Below are positions 19,693-30,400 of a stretch of 33,061 nt of DNA, in pieces. The stretch is taken from the IMG/VR virus record IMGVR_UViG_3300044629_000549, positions 1-33,061 of that record, one strand, 5' to 3'. Positions within the stretch are counted from its first letter, which is position 1. Every line of letters starts with the position of its first letter. Both the position numbers and the translations under genes were made by a program. Under the pieces are notes generated by a model, which saw nothing but the letters and a program-made list of their open reading frames with translations, was not told the DNA's origin and ran no database searches. The DNA comes from a virus.

Positions 19693-21188
19693 TACGGGTT
19701 CCCCTGTGCAGTGTTGATGGATGTGGCGGAGTAGACGAACCGCTTGCCAGCCGTGGCCGTCCAAGTGTTCGAGCCGCTGGTGTTGTAGGAAGCCGAAGAC
19801 GAGCGCAGCTTGAAGCCGCCAGCCGTCTTGTCCGCGTGGGTGCCGAAGGTGACGGCGTTGCCGTTGATGGTCAGCGTGGCCGGGTTGCCGTTCGTCCAGA
19901 TGACGGGGCCGTCGGCGTTGGCGTTGCCGATGAACGTGCCGCTGGTGGTGACGGCAGTGCTTGCCAAATTCGCCGTATTCAAGGATTTGAACCCGGTCGG
20001 CGGGGTGTAGGCGAATGCGGTCGCGCCGAAGTTGGCGGTGTTCTTATCGCCGCCAGCATTGGTATTAACCATCACAACAGGGCTGATGGTCATGCCCGCT
20101 GAGAAGGTGATCGTGGGTGCCGTACCTGACGCCGGAACACCGCTGGATATCCAAGTTCCGTTAAGTCCGTACCAGAGCTTCTGGTTGTCCATATCTAGCG
20201 CGAACATGACGATATCGCCCTGCTTTGGAACATCCGACGATGTGCCAATCGTAGTCGCGGCGGCGTTGTTGTAATACTTCAGGGCAGGGCCGACAACCCC
20301 CGTGAACCCCCAACTTGTGGTGCTTTTACCACAGTAGGAATTGTTGCTTGCCAGTGTTCCGGTATTGTCGAGAACGCTGTGAACGCCACCAACCCAGTTG
20401 TTCACACCATTTGCGGCCCCAACATCTATCTTGACCTCCCAATACCACTTGCCCTGCGATACGGCCTGAGAGCTTAGTGCCACGCTCATGTAACCGCTGC
20501 CGTCTGTGGTCAGGCTGAGGGAGCCATTAGAGATACTTCCGACATTGGCGATGATCAGGTTTGATAGCAGCGTGCAGTAGTTGCACGTCGGCGTATCGGC
20601 GGTCTGCACCGGGGATCCAGAAACACTCCACGAGTTCCCGTTCCCCGAGGTGTCTGTGCCGAGAGCGCCGCTTGTGCCGAAGGCCAGGAACGAATACCCG
20701 GCAGACGGACGCTTTGCCGCCCACACCCCATTGGCATCGGTAGCGCCACCCTGGAGACTGGCAGACGTGCCATTCCAGAATGCGAAGTTGGACAGGTAGC
20801 CGCTGAAGTAATTGGTGCCGTCATAGCCGAGGCGAGGATTGGTGACGGACGCAGCGGTGTAGGTTCCAGAGCCGGTGACGAGCGTTCCATTGACGTAGAC
20901 GCCCGTGCCGTTCCAGAAGATATGCAGCCACGCGGACGGGTCACGGTAAAGCGCCGTGCTGGTCAGGCCGAAGGCATACAACGCGTCACCACTGGTGAAA
21001 TACACCTTGTTGTCAAAGATCGGGGAGACGGCACCCAGTTTCGACCGCTTGACCCAGACAGACCCGGAGGTGGTCGCGCTGGTGGTCAGCGTCCTGCTGA
21101 GATAGTCGCTGGTGCCGTTCAGCCTGATGCTGTTGGTGATGCTGTAGCTTCCACTTGCGCCGCCGAAGCCTACGGGCAGCACGCTCAT
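19692..21188 (-). CDS. Tail fibre / receptor-binding protein with LamG and SPRY domains
   Basis: The 498-aa protein has an N-terminal LamG-like jelly roll (about residues 20-150; SIRLNGTSDYLSRTL, then GYLSNFAFWNGT). A SPRY-type domain lies at about 215-410 (GKWYWEVKI, WGFTG, MFALDMDNQKLWYGLNG, PVVMV). A Gly/Thr-rich end with further strands follows. Both folds bind sugars or proteins, so host recognition is likely. It is coupled to the preceding fibre gene by a 4-nt overlap. Confidence 0.8.
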   Translation of the reverse strand: MSVLPVGFGGASGSYSITNSIRLNGTSDYLSRTLTTSATTSGSVWVKRSKLGAVSPIFDNKVYFTSGDALYAFGLTSTALYRDPSAWLHIFWNGTGVYVNGTLVTGSGTYTAASVTNPRLGYDGTNYFSGYLSNFAFWNGTSASLQGGATDANGVWAAKRPSAGYSFLAFGTSGALGTDTSGNGNSWSVSGSPVQTADTPTCNYCTLLSNLIIANVGSISNGSLSLTTDGSGYMSVALSSQAVSQGKWYWEVKIDVGAANGVNNWVGGVHSVLDNTGTLASNNSYCGKSTTSWGFTGVVGPALKYYNNAAATTIGTSSDVPKQGDIVMFALDMDNQKLWYGLNGTWISSGVPASGTAPTITFSAGMTISPVVMVNTNAGGDKNTANFGATAFAYTPPTGFKSLNTANLASTAVTTSGTFIGNANADGPVIWTNGNPATLTINGNAVTFGTHADKTAGGFKLRSSSASYNTSGSNTWTATAGKRFVYSATSINTAQGNP

Positions 21189-22099
21189 GACAGCAGTTCC
21201 TTGCTGACCACCACGTAGGCGTTCGTCCCGTTGTCCAGGTAGGACAGCAGATACGTCCCGGTGGCGCTGATGGTCGTCAGGTCGGCGGAATTGATCTTGG
21301 TGCTGCTGGCAGCCGTGATCGCGTAGTTGCTGCCGTTGACCAGCAGGACGAAGCCGCTTTGCCCCGCTGTGTGGTTGGTGAAGGTCAGGGTGCCCCCAGC
21401 CGAGGGTGTGCAGAAGAAGTTGTTGGTGACGGACTGGTCAAACGACAGGTCGTTGTCGGTCGTGACGGTGCCGCGTTGGGGGGCGGTCCAAGTCTGGGCG
21501 GCATTGGCGTAAGCCGCCATAGCAGCAGCACGCATGTACGCAGCGCAGAACCAGTTGCCGGAACCGAGTGAGATGAAGACCGCAACGTCACCAGCAGCGG
21601 TGGTGATGTTGGCAGCGCCGGGGAGAATGAGGCTGGTGCCGTTGTGCGTCAGGGTCAGCACGTCAGCGAATCGGACAGTGCGGCGAGTGCCGACCTGGAC
21701 CGTGCCGAGAGCAGTGATCGTGGTCGTGCCGGTCACGCTGACGTAGTTGCCTGCCGCCGCACCGATGTCGCACGTCGAGGCCGAAGCAACCGTAGCACCC
21801 GCCTCGTTGATGGCAGCGGTCATCGCAATGGTGCTGCTGGTGCTTGCCGCATTGCTGGCGTTGAATGCGTTGGTTGAAGCGTTGACCGTACCGACGCTGA
21901 TGTCGTCAGCGCCGTCGTACATCTTCAGCACCCACGGAGTCGCGGTGGTGTCGAGCCAGAGCGTGCCAGCAACAGCGTAAGACGGGCGAGACGTACCGCT
22001 ATGGTTGGTGAGAGCAGCGGCGTACCGGTCATTGTCCTGGGTGCGATACTGCGTGCCAGTCTGACCAGTTGCGATTGATGCGTTAGTCGCCTGTGCCAT
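21185..22099 (-). CDS. Tail fibre protein
   Basis: The 304-aa protein is rich in Thr, Ala, Ser and Asn with short repeated strands (TQYRTQDNDRYAAALTN, AGTLWLDTTATPWVLKMYDG). The segment WLDTT-x4-LKMYDG is common in proteins at the tip of siphovirus tails that carry fibres. The middle (LPGAANITTAAGDVAVFISLGSGNWFCAA) looks like a repetitive beta-structure. It follows the J-like gene and precedes the SPRY fibre, so it is likely part of the adsorption apparatus. ATG 22099 has GGAGTGAG upstream. Confidence 0.76.
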   Translation of the reverse strand: MAQATNASIATGQTGTQYRTQDNDRYAAALTNHSGTSRPSYAVAGTLWLDTTATPWVLKMYDGADDISVGTVNASTNAFNASNAASTSSTIAMTAAINEAGATVASASTCDIGAAAGNYVSVTGTTTITALGTVQVGTRRTVRFADVLTLTHNGTSLILPGAANITTAAGDVAVFISLGSGNWFCAAYMRAAAMAAYANAAQTWTAPQRGTVTTDNDLSFDQSVTNNFFCTPSAGGTLTFTNHTAGQSGFVLLVNGSNYAITAASSTKINSADLTTISATGTYLLSYLDNGTNAYVVVSKELLS

Positions 22100-22128
22100 G
22101 TCTCATCTCACTCCGTGCGGATGGCGCA

Positions 22129-25100
22129 CTATGCCACGTAACCGTATCCCCGCGCAACCCAATCAAACGTGCGTTGAACGGGAGAACCACCCGCATTGAA
22201 GTATTGGATGGTGAAGCCGGAAGCAGTCGCAGCGGTGATGGTCTTATAGTCACCTGTCGCCATGTTTTGATCGGCAACGGCGATGGCGGGCTGTACTTTG
22301 AATGCCGGTGAAAATGTTACTGTCAGACCAGCAACGGGGCACACGACATCGTTATCCGAAGCCAGACGATCAGGCATGTCCACGCTCACCGACAGAGCGG
22401 TGATGCTCGGTGTCACACCTTGAGCAGTGCTGGTAAGAATGACCCGCCATTGGAAGGCACGGGCGGAATAGTCACCAATGACGAAGGTCTGCCAAGCCCC
22501 CCATGTGGTGTAATCGTCGCTCGTCCTGACCTGGAGTTCGATGTTCCATCCCGTGGCGTCCGTGCCATCCCAGTTGGTGACAGCATCCACGTCGGTCCAA
22601 CCGTCAACCAACTGGATGTAATTCATCCCCGCGACGGTGACGGACGCGGTGAGGCGCGACGTATAGACGGCGGTCAGGTCCAGGTCATTGGCGAAATAAT
22701 ACGTGCCGCTCGCCTGAACATCGTCGCCCATCAGGTCCCAATTGCCCACAGTGTCGATGTTGGTGATGTCGTCCACCGTCAGGAGACTGTCGAGTTCCAG
22801 CGCACCGGAGTTCACCACGACGTTGCTCTTGGTCCCGCTGAACGTCGGGTCTTCCGTCACCGTAACCACGGCGTTCATGTTGAGCACACCGGAGACGTTG
22901 TTCGTCACCAGCGACTCGGCGGCGCTCTCGGACCCGGAGTAATCCACCGCCTTGATGAGATACGTGCCGGTGAGCGCCGGGACAGTCACGCTCGTACCGT
23001 CAACGCGAGGAACGAGAACCTGAGCCGACGCCCAATCCGATCCACCCCACTTGACGACATAATGCGACAGATCAACGTCACCGACGGGGTTCCACGACAG
23101 ATAAGCCGTGGTGTCGAGCACCGAGATGCTGAACCCTGTCACGTCCTCGGGGGGAGCCGCCAGACCGAGGCTGGTGAACGTGGTCGTCACCCAACCTGAC
23201 ACCTGCCCGTACTTGCTCACTGACCGAGCGCGAATCTCATATGACTGACCACCCTCAAGACCGTCGATGATGACATCACGTCCAAGCACCGCACCAACCA
23301 CCACACTCCAGGTGGTCGCGCCGACGATGCGATACTGAACATCGACACCAACAGCCGGGACGGTGGCGCTCAACGGAACGGTCAGAGACACATAGGTGCG
23401 TGACACCACGGAGCCGCGCTCAAGCACCTCGTCGTCACGCACTTCGTTGATGACAGGATTGGGCGGAGTCTGCTGTTCGACCGGAGCCACCTGGGTGATG
23501 TTGGACACAAAGGTGGGGATCGACCCGGTGTAGCTCGTGTGAACAGCGGGTGCCTCATCCACCAGAGTCAACTTGGCGGACAGATCGGGACCGCGATTGA
23601 CCGACTTGACGATGAGCCGCACCGACTCCTCGTTGGTCTCACCGAATAGCACCAGATCATCAACAGCGGGGACATCAGCGACGGGAATGGGTGTGGTGAA
23701 GGTCAGGGTCGACTGCTCACCGACGACAGTGTTGACCGCGACCAGGAGCGACCCATTGTCCGACGTGCGGCGGATACGGGTCACATAGGTCTTCCCCGTC
23801 TCCATGGTCACGGTGCTGTCCAAGGTGATGCTAGTCGCTTCACCACCGCCATTGAACGTCATGCTCTCGATGCGGGACTGCCATTGCCCCCACATGGGTA
23901 CGTCATAGGCGACATAGACCAGATCACCCGGCTGACAGGCGAAGTTCTCCACGTCGGTGTTGAGTTCGTAGGTGGCGGGGCGCAACCGGGCCGCAGCCAT
24001 GTGGTAGCGACCCTCGCGCCACGCCTGCTTCTGGTTGGTGCAATACATCATGTCGATCTGCTCGAACAGAGACGCATTGCTCGCGCTGTAACCATCAGCG
24101 TAGACGATCACCTCGTCTTCCTGCCAACCCTCATCGGGGTTGATGAACCGCACCTTCAGACCGTGAGGATGTTCGACGAAGGTCTTGACGCTGCGGAAGC
24201 CGAATGAGTTGCGAGGGGTGAAATGCTGGAAGGCGGTGCTCTGCGCAACGTCACGCAGCACCGATTCCTTGCCGTCGCGTCGGGTGTACCGAGCACGCCC
24301 CGCAGCCGCAATGTCACGCAGCATCTGGTCAATGGTGGTTGCTTTGTCGTGGACAGCATCATACTGCCATATCGGACCCTCACCCTGCGGTGACGTTGCG
24401 TCACAGGCATTGGCCCAATCGAGGATACCCGCAAGGTCGATATCGTCATCATCGGTAGGGCGGTTGTTGGCGGCACCACGCAGAACGTCGCACCATGCCC
24501 ACGCCGGGTTGCGGGTAGCGGTCGGGGCGCTCCAGGTTGATCCGTTCCAGATGGGAAGCAGCGAGGTGCAGACGGCGTTCAGCGTCTCGATAGCACCGTT
24601 CAACTGCTCGGTTGCTTTGATGCGCACCGCCAGCAGCGCCAACCCGGTCATATTGATCGGATATTCAGAGGTGATCGAGCGCAACGTGGACCAGTACGTG
24701 GCGTTGATGATGGTGTCGTCGGTGCTGTCGGCAGTGTCGCGCTTGATGCGGACATCGTACTGACCGTTGGTAACGGTCCACCGCAGCGTCCCGCGAACCG
24801 CGCTGGTGCTGTTGTCGGTGAGCGCGATGGTCCCGGCGCTTGTCCAGGAACCGGCACCCACGGGACTGTATTCAACCGAGAGCGATACGGATTGCTCGGA
24901 ACGCCCGCCACCCGAGTTGAACTTGGTCAGACCACGGGGGAGGTTCACATCGACGGTGATCTCGTCGCAATTGGCCCGCGTGGTGCGGGTTGCCCAACTA
25001 CCTACCTGTGTCAAATGGATGTTGAGCGAATCTTCACCTACCGACTTGGTGAACAGCGTGGTTTGCGCGTCGTTGTCGTAGCCCTGGCGAACCTCGTATT

Positions 25101-25962
25101 CCACATCGGTGAAGTCGTCGATGCTGGTCTCACCGATCTTGATGTCGGTGATGTCGAGAGGTCCGTACCCGAAGCAGAACAGAGCGCGGAAATATTGATC
25201 CGACCCCTGTGTCTCGGTGTAGGTGTTCGCAGCCAGCATCGGATAGACGCGACGACGACCATAAATCTTGGGCACCACACCGAACGGATTCGCCCGATTG
25301 CGCACACCCATGATGCTATACGTGGGGGACGACAACGACGTTCCGTATGACCCGCTTGAGTCGTTGGAACGATCCGCCGCGCTGCTGGTGGGGATGACGG
25401 CGTTGATCAGCGCATTACCGACCATGGTGATAGCGCCACCAATCAGGGCGCTGGCGACAGTACCAAACGTGGTCAGATAGCCTGCGGCACCCGCCAGTGT
25501 CGGCCCAGCAGCCATGGCTCCAGGTAGCATTCCAGCAAGAACTGGCGCAGCATAAGCGGCTACCACGACGACGGCCAGCATGGCGATCATCTTCAGGGGA
25601 GACTTACCGCCCCCACCACCCCCGCCACCCATGGGCACGGCGTGAACACGCAGCGAGCAGCCCGCCTTGGGGCGCACATGCCGCCACTGCGCGTAAGGGA
25701 TGAACGTCTCACGCTTGGTCTTCTCGGACCAGAGCGAGACGCGGAGTGCCGGGATGATGCCGGGGTGAATCGCGTGTTCGACGACCATCTGACCGATGAT
25801 CTGGTCCACGGTCCAACCGCAGGGGATTGATCCGGTGATACGCTCGTCCCGGAACATGCGGGGATGACAGATGACGTTAACGGAGCCTGTAGAAGCCCTC
25901 GATACGACGCTTCCACGGTCCTGAGTGATATCGCTCAACACAGGAGTTGCATCCCCGTTCAC
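22129..25962 (-). CDS. Tail tip / host specificity protein, lambda J-like
   Basis: The frame spans 1277 codons. A GTG at 25962 gives the longest form, but it overlaps the NlpC gene by 86 nt; an in-frame GTG at 25941, with GGGGA upstream, is also plausible, so the exact start is uncertain. The conserved part begins at VNVICHP. There is a glycine run (PMGGGGGGGGK) followed by a hydrophobic stretch (about residues 118-170). The central part holds the J-type fold (FRALFCFGYGPLDITDIKIGE, then IDQMLRDIAAAGRARYTRRDG), and a fibronectin type III-like unit occurs near residue 935 (PEDVTGFSISVLDTTAYLSW). It forms the tail tip and carries the fibres. Its position after NlpC/P60 matches the lambda order. 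Confidence 0.9.
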   Translation of the reverse strand: MNGDATPVLSDITQDRGSVVSRASTGSVNVICHPRMFRDERITGSIPCGWTVDQIIGQMVVEHAIHPGIIPALRVSLWSEKTKRETFIPYAQWRHVRPKAGCSLRVHAVPMGGGGGGGGKSPLKMIAMLAVVVVAAYAAPVLAGMLPGAMAAGPTLAGAAGYLTTFGTVASALIGGAITMVGNALINAVIPTSSAADRSNDSSGSYGTSLSSPTYSIMGVRNRANPFGVVPKIYGRRRVYPMLAANTYTETQGSDQYFRALFCFGYGPLDITDIKIGETSIDDFTDVEYEVRQGYDNDAQTTLFTKSVGEDSLNIHLTQVGSWATRTTRANCDEITVDVNLPRGLTKFNSGGGRSEQSVSLSVEYSPVGAGSWTSAGTIALTDNSTSAVRGTLRWTVTNGQYDVRIKRDTADSTDDTIINATYWSTLRSITSEYPINMTGLALLAVRIKATEQLNGAIETLNAVCTSLLPIWNGSTWSAPTATRNPAWAWCDVLRGAANNRPTDDDDIDLAGILDWANACDATSPQGEGPIWQYDAVHDKATTIDQMLRDIAAAGRARYTRRDGKESVLRDVAQSTAFQHFTPRNSFGFRSVKTFVEHPHGLKVRFINPDEGWQEDEVIVYADGYSASNASLFEQIDMMYCTNQKQAWREGRYHMAAARLRPATYELNTDVENFACQPGDLVYVAYDVPMWGQWQSRIESMTFNGGGEATSITLDSTVTMETGKTYVTRIRRTSDNGSLLVAVNTVVGEQSTLTFTTPIPVADVPAVDDLVLFGETNEESVRLIVKSVNRGPDLSAKLTLVDEAPAVHTSYTGSIPTFVSNITQVAPVEQQTPPNPVINEVRDDEVLERGSVVSRTYVSLTVPLSATVPAVGVDVQYRIVGATTWSVVVGAVLGRDVIIDGLEGGQSYEIRARSVSKYGQVSGWVTTTFTSLGLAAPPEDVTGFSISVLDTTAYLSWNPVGDVDLSHYVVKWGGSDWASAQVLVPRVDGTSVTVPALTGTYLIKAVDYSGSESAAESLVTNNVSGVLNMNAVVTVTEDPTFSGTKSNVVVNSGALELDSLLTVDDITNIDTVGNWDLMGDDVQASGTYYFANDLDLTAVYTSRLTASVTVAGMNYIQLVDGWTDVDAVTNWDGTDATGWNIELQVRTSDDYTTWGAWQTFVIGDYSARAFQWRVILTSTAQGVTPSITALSVSVDMPDRLASDNDVVCPVAGLTVTFSPAFKVQPAIAVADQNMATGDYKTITAATASGFTIQYFNAGGSPVQRTFDWVARGYGYVA

Positions 25963-26290
25963 AGTGTAGGAAGAGTCCCGGAGCGCATACTACCCCAACG
26001 TGGATGGGATAGCCAAGCATGTTGAACAGGATGCAGTCGCCGGGTTGCGCATCATCAGGATCAATGCGCTTCCACGTCTCATCCTTGTGTTCCGCCATGA
26101 AGCGAGCGATGCGTTCCCTGTCATCTTCCGTCACATACGACGTACCTACATATGTAGGCACATCTTTACCGAACTGACCCTTCATCACCATGCACAGGAA
26201 ATACCAGCAATCAGCAGCGGTCTCGGAATGCCCGTGCGGTTCGTACCTGATGCCGATGTATTTGTTGGCCCATTCGGGAGGAATGCTCAT
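25877..26290 (-). CDS. Tail NlpC/P60-family peptidase (lambda K-like)
   Basis: The start ATG 26290 overlaps the previous stop (TAATG); the longer frame adds a tail of no apparent homology. The 137-aa protein has TAADCWYFL with catalytic C28, GYPIHVGVV with H97, and FLHCERG whose H109 is a candidate third polar residue. These fit the NlpC/P60 cysteine peptidase fold of phage tail proteins, which cut cell-wall peptides at the tail tip. It follows DUF1833 and precedes J, as usual for siphoviruses with this tail type. Confidence 0.92.
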   Translation of the reverse strand: MSIPPEWANKYIGIRYEPHGHSETAADCWYFLCMVMKGQFGKDVPTYVGTSYVTEDDRERIARFMAEHKDETWKRIDPDDAQPGDCILFNMLGYPIHVGVVCAPGLFLHCERGCNSCVERYHSGPWKRRIEGFYRLR

Positions 26291-26757
26291 TACCACAGTC
26301 CCGGAAAGCGAGCGGGGTTGACGACAGCACCGGGCCATGACTCGCGACTGTACTGCAACGGGGTCAAGTCGCCCTCCAGCACCATCTCATCGGCGGTCAC
26401 TTGGTTGAGGTACAGCCGCCCGGTCTGGTACTCGATCACATCGGGCTGGCTGCTGAGGCACACGCTGATCGTCACAGTGGGAGACGGATCGAGCGCCCAA
26501 ACCTCCTGGTAGACGAGACGGCTGATATTGTCGATGCGCAACATGGCCTTCTGAGGGTTCTCACCATCAGCGTCGGGAAGCACGATCTCGAACGGAAAAC
26601 TGCTGTACGTGTTGCCGTTACTGACCACATCAGATTGCGAATTGACGAACCTCATCGGTCCCGTCAGCGCAGTATGCTCGATGTCGAGCAGGATGTACCA
26701 AGCAACCTGTGAATGCTCGGCGAAAGCTTCGTGGATAGCTGTGGCAGAGAGGGTCAT
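26290..26757 (-). CDS. DUF1833-like minor tail protein
   Basis: The 155-aa product has HEAFAEHSQVAWYILLDIEHTAL, then PMRFVNS and SSFPFEIVLPDADGENPQKAMLRIDNI, the recognised opening of DUF1833 minor tail proteins. It ends with WPGAVVNPARFPGLW, another feature of this family. It occupies the place of lambda L in the gene order. A 4-nt overlap with the preceding gene and a 1-nt overlap with the peptidase gene suggest coupled translation. It likely helps form the tail baseplate hub. Confidence 0.85.
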   Translation of the reverse strand: MTLSATAIHEAFAEHSQVAWYILLDIEHTALTGPMRFVNSQSDVVSNGNTYSSFPFEIVLPDADGENPQKAMLRIDNISRLVYQEVWALDPSPTVTISVCLSSQPDVIEYQTGRLYLNQVTADEMVLEGDLTPLQYSRESWPGAVVNPARFPGLW

Positions 26758-27473
26758 AGCGTCACCAGTTCCAGACTGAGCGTAAACAGACCAGCACCCA
26801 ACCCGCTGAACTTAGGTGGGGCAAGCATAACGTAGCGCCCACTGCCGAGACCAGTATGCGTGAACGGTAATGACCCAAGCACCAGATCGTCTTCGTACCA
26901 AGCCTCGAACGTCGCCTTCTGAGCGAGCGTGATCATCATGGACAGGCTGTAACGCTTCTCGGTGAACGACCCCCTCGCCCGCCCCGTCTTACCCGTCATC
27001 AGACCGGAACGCAGCGCGTAACCGTTCCACGTCTCTTTCCATCCAGAGACGTTCGCGTAGAGCGGCAGCGCACCCGGCCAGGATGCTGCTGCGGGAACGA
27101 TTGTGGTGTCGATGACGCGCTGGGGTTCCGCGTCGATGAGTTTGAGCGATACGTGCCACACACCGTTGATGACGGGGGTGATGTCGGGATCACTCAGCAT
27201 CTTGTACGAGTGAGCGGTCACACCGTCGTCGAACTTCACCCAGTCAAAGGCATCAGTCCCGTTATGCAGCGTCGTAGACCAGAAGCCGAACACGGTGTCT
27301 TTACCATCGTCGTCCACGGGGACTTTGATATTGTAGGTCTTGAGCACAGACGGGTCACGCAGGCGATTCTTACGCCCCACCGACATACCGGAATGGATCG
27401 CGCTCTCCAGATACGTCTCCTCGTATCCGCTGGCGACGGGTTGCTGAATGAGTGTGACAGGCCAGACAGCCAT
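26754..27473 (-). CDS. Minor tail protein (DUF2460/lambda M-like position)
   Basis: The 239-aa product has two similar halves, each with an F-x-x-W-x-x-x-L ... F-x-W/F ... L-S-L pattern (FGFWSTTLHNGTDAFDWVKF and later FEAWYEDDLVLGSLPF). That indicates a duplicated beta-sandwich of the distal-tail type. It sits between the tape measure and DUF1833 genes, where lambda has M. The family assignment is a position-supported inference; being a minor tail protein is likely. Confidence 0.75.
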   Translation of the reverse strand: MAVWPVTLIQQPVASGYEETYLESAIHSGMSVGRKNRLRDPSVLKTYNIKVPVDDDGKDTVFGFWSTTLHNGTDAFDWVKFDDGVTAHSYKMLSDPDITPVINGVWHVSLKLIDAEPQRVIDTTIVPAAASWPGALPLYANVSGWKETWNGYALRSGLMTGKTGRARGSFTEKRYSLSMMITLAQKATFEAWYEDDLVLGSLPFTHTGLGSGRYVMLAPPKFSGLGAGLFTLSLELVTL

Positions 27474-27477
27474 GCCC

Positions 27478-30400
27478 TTAACCCCTGTTTACAGCAGGCT
27501 GACGCAGGTTGTAATCCTGCCTCAACTGGTTCGTCAACCCACCACCCTTCGCATATCCGGCAACCGCCTTGTTCGCTTCGTCACGGGCGATGATGCGCAC
27601 GATGGGACCGAACGCACCCATCTGAGTCTCAACGTCAATGGGTGCAGCACCCGCCCCACGCTGGTCGATCACCTCGACCTTGACCTGGGCACCACCACCA
27701 GAGCTACGAATGCCCAGGTCACCCTGTGGCGTGCGCGTGAGTGGGACAATCGCCTCGGGACCAGCCTCACCCATGATACCCGACATCGCCCCACCCTGGC
27801 CGAAGCGGAACGGGGTCAGACCATTGACCACACCACCCTTGGCGAAAGGAAACACATTGCCGTGGGCGTTGGCGAGAGGGGTCATGGTGACCTGACCAAC
27901 AGGTGCGGCTGACGGCATCGGGGGTTCAGAACCACCGAACAGACCACTGAACATGCCGCCAAACCCACCCATCTCCTGCATCGCATTCTTGAGCGGGATC
28001 ATAATGCTCATCTGAATCTGCATCCGAACGAGATCGGCAATGATGCTATTGATCATCTTCTCGACGGACAATTCACCCGTCATGGCAAACTCGACCATGG
28101 CATCTTCCATGGTCTTGAATGCGTTGGTCATGACGCGCTCGGTCTGATCGGCCACAGTACCCACGGACTGACCGTACTTCAACCACGCCCGTTCAGCACC
28201 AGACGCCCAATCCGTCTCAAGTTCCTTACGAGCGATGACGTTCTGCTCGTAGGTCTTGCGGATTTCTTCCAGCTTGGTGGTGTAATCAGCACCAGACGCG
28301 CCCGACGCCTGGAGGTCAGCAATGGCGTTGCTCCTGACCAGTTCAGGATTCATCTGCTTGCGAAGGTCAGCAGCATATTGGGCGTTGCTCAGACGACGCT
28401 GATCAGCGGCGTTGCCGACCTCGATATCGCGCCGGGTGACATCAATAACCCCCGCTGCTTCCCGAGCCTTGGCGAGACGGACTGCCTGCTGATACGCACG
28501 CTCCGACGCGGACAGGTTATCATTCTCAGCCGAGAGCATGTCTAACTGCACCGCGACGGAGCGTTGGTTCTCCTCATTGAGACGACGCTGTGCTTGCGCC
28601 TGGAGTGCCTGCAGCTTGATGTATTTCTCAGCACTTTCGATCAGACCGTACTTGACCTTCATCTCCACGGTGGCTTGATCCAGGCCGACCTGCTTGGCAC
28701 GCGCAGCAGTCTCCTCAACAACAGCAGCGGCCTGCAACTCGGTATTCAGTTGCTGCATCGCCGCGCTGCGGTCTTTCTCCAGAGATGCTGTGTAGGCGAG
28801 GGTCTTATTTTGACCCTGAGCCTCAGCCTCACGATAAGCAGCCTCGGCACGGGCGATGGACATGGCCTTGGCACCACTGAGGGCGGCGGCGGCGAGTTCC
28901 CGTTCGGCTTTGACTTGTCGGGACAATGCGTTGGCCGCATCACCCACAGCGGCGAAACGCTGCACCTCTGCCGTCTGGAACGCAATATCGCCTTCCTGAC
29001 CCGCCGTGGGACGATCAGCGGCTGCGCGGAACGCTGACATACGCGCTCTCGCGGAGGCACGTTGCGACTGCGGCAGTGCGGCAATAGATTTCTCATCACC
29101 AAGAGTCTGCTGGACACGCTCAAGAGGTGTCATGACATTGGCGAGTTGGGCGCTCAGTTTCGACAATTTGTCAATGTACTCGTCGAGACCAATTGCCTTC
29201 TTGTCGAACGCCTCGACAACCAGACCAATCGAATTGCGCAATCCGCGCTCAGACTCGGCGGTCTGATCAAGGGATGTCCTGAGAGCGGCGAGTCTCGTGA
29301 TGTCAAATGACGATCCACTCGCGGCGGCGCTTCCACCACCGGCACCACCAGCAGTGCTGGTGGGGATTGAAATCCCGTTGGACGACCGAAGATCAGCGAG
29401 TTCCTTCGACAGTTTAGCGATACGCAGTTGAGTCGAATCGAGCAATTTACCAGACGGCTGACCAGCAAGAACCTTGTTCTCACGTTCCAACTGCATCTCA
29501 AGACCCTTGATGTTTTTCATCGGGTCATTCGACATAGCATTTGCAGCCATCGCGACCAAGTTCATCGCGTCAGCCAGACCATTCAAGGTCGAACTGGCTG
29601 CTGAGATTGCGCCGGTGTTCGCAATGGAATCGGCAAAATCATTCCACGACTCGGAAAGACCGTGCATGTCTTTCTGCAAAGTCGAGATCGAACGACTGTG
29701 TTCACCCGCGAACCGTTTCGTCAGAGAATCCAGCAACAGACCCGCTGCGTCGGAAGACCTACCTTGAGCGTCAAGGTCTTTGATGAGTTGTTGAGTTGCA
29801 GGGGACATGCTCCCCCGGTAAGTCTTGGCAACCTCGTCAGCAGCACCACTGACATTATTCAGCAGCGACACGAGCTTTTCGGACGATTTCGCAACGTCAC
29901 CGCCGAACGCAGCACTGAAGTCAACTGACAACTTCGCGGCGCGTTCAAGATTGGTGGTATCAAGACCGGCTACCTTCATCAGCGCCTGCACAGCGTCCAA
30001 GCTCTCACCGCGAGACGCACCCATCTCGCGCATCGCTTCCGACAACTTGAACATCTGACCGGCAGTCTCATCGGAGGATCGACCCATGACCCGGATGGAC
30101 GACTCGAATTGACGGGTACGAGCTTCAACGTCCATTGCACGCATCAACCCGATGATCACGGGAGAGAGGGCGAGAACAGCGGCACCGAGACCGATCATCA
30201 GACCAATGTTCTCACCCACCACAGCGCCCAGGATTTGCATACCTTGGGTCATTGCCACGGTGGACGCCGACATGCCGGATGCAAGCGACTCAGCGGTGTT
30301 ACGAGCCGCAGCGGTGAACTGCACCAACTGGTTCGTGCTATACCTGCCCTTGATGGACACCTCATTGAGATGTCCCGCCTGTGCCATGAGAGCCTTGTTC

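Noticed and set aside
22420-23199. 259-aa plus-strand frame
   Set aside because: It is antisense to the J-like gene, with His/Arg/Gly-rich content typical of a shadow.
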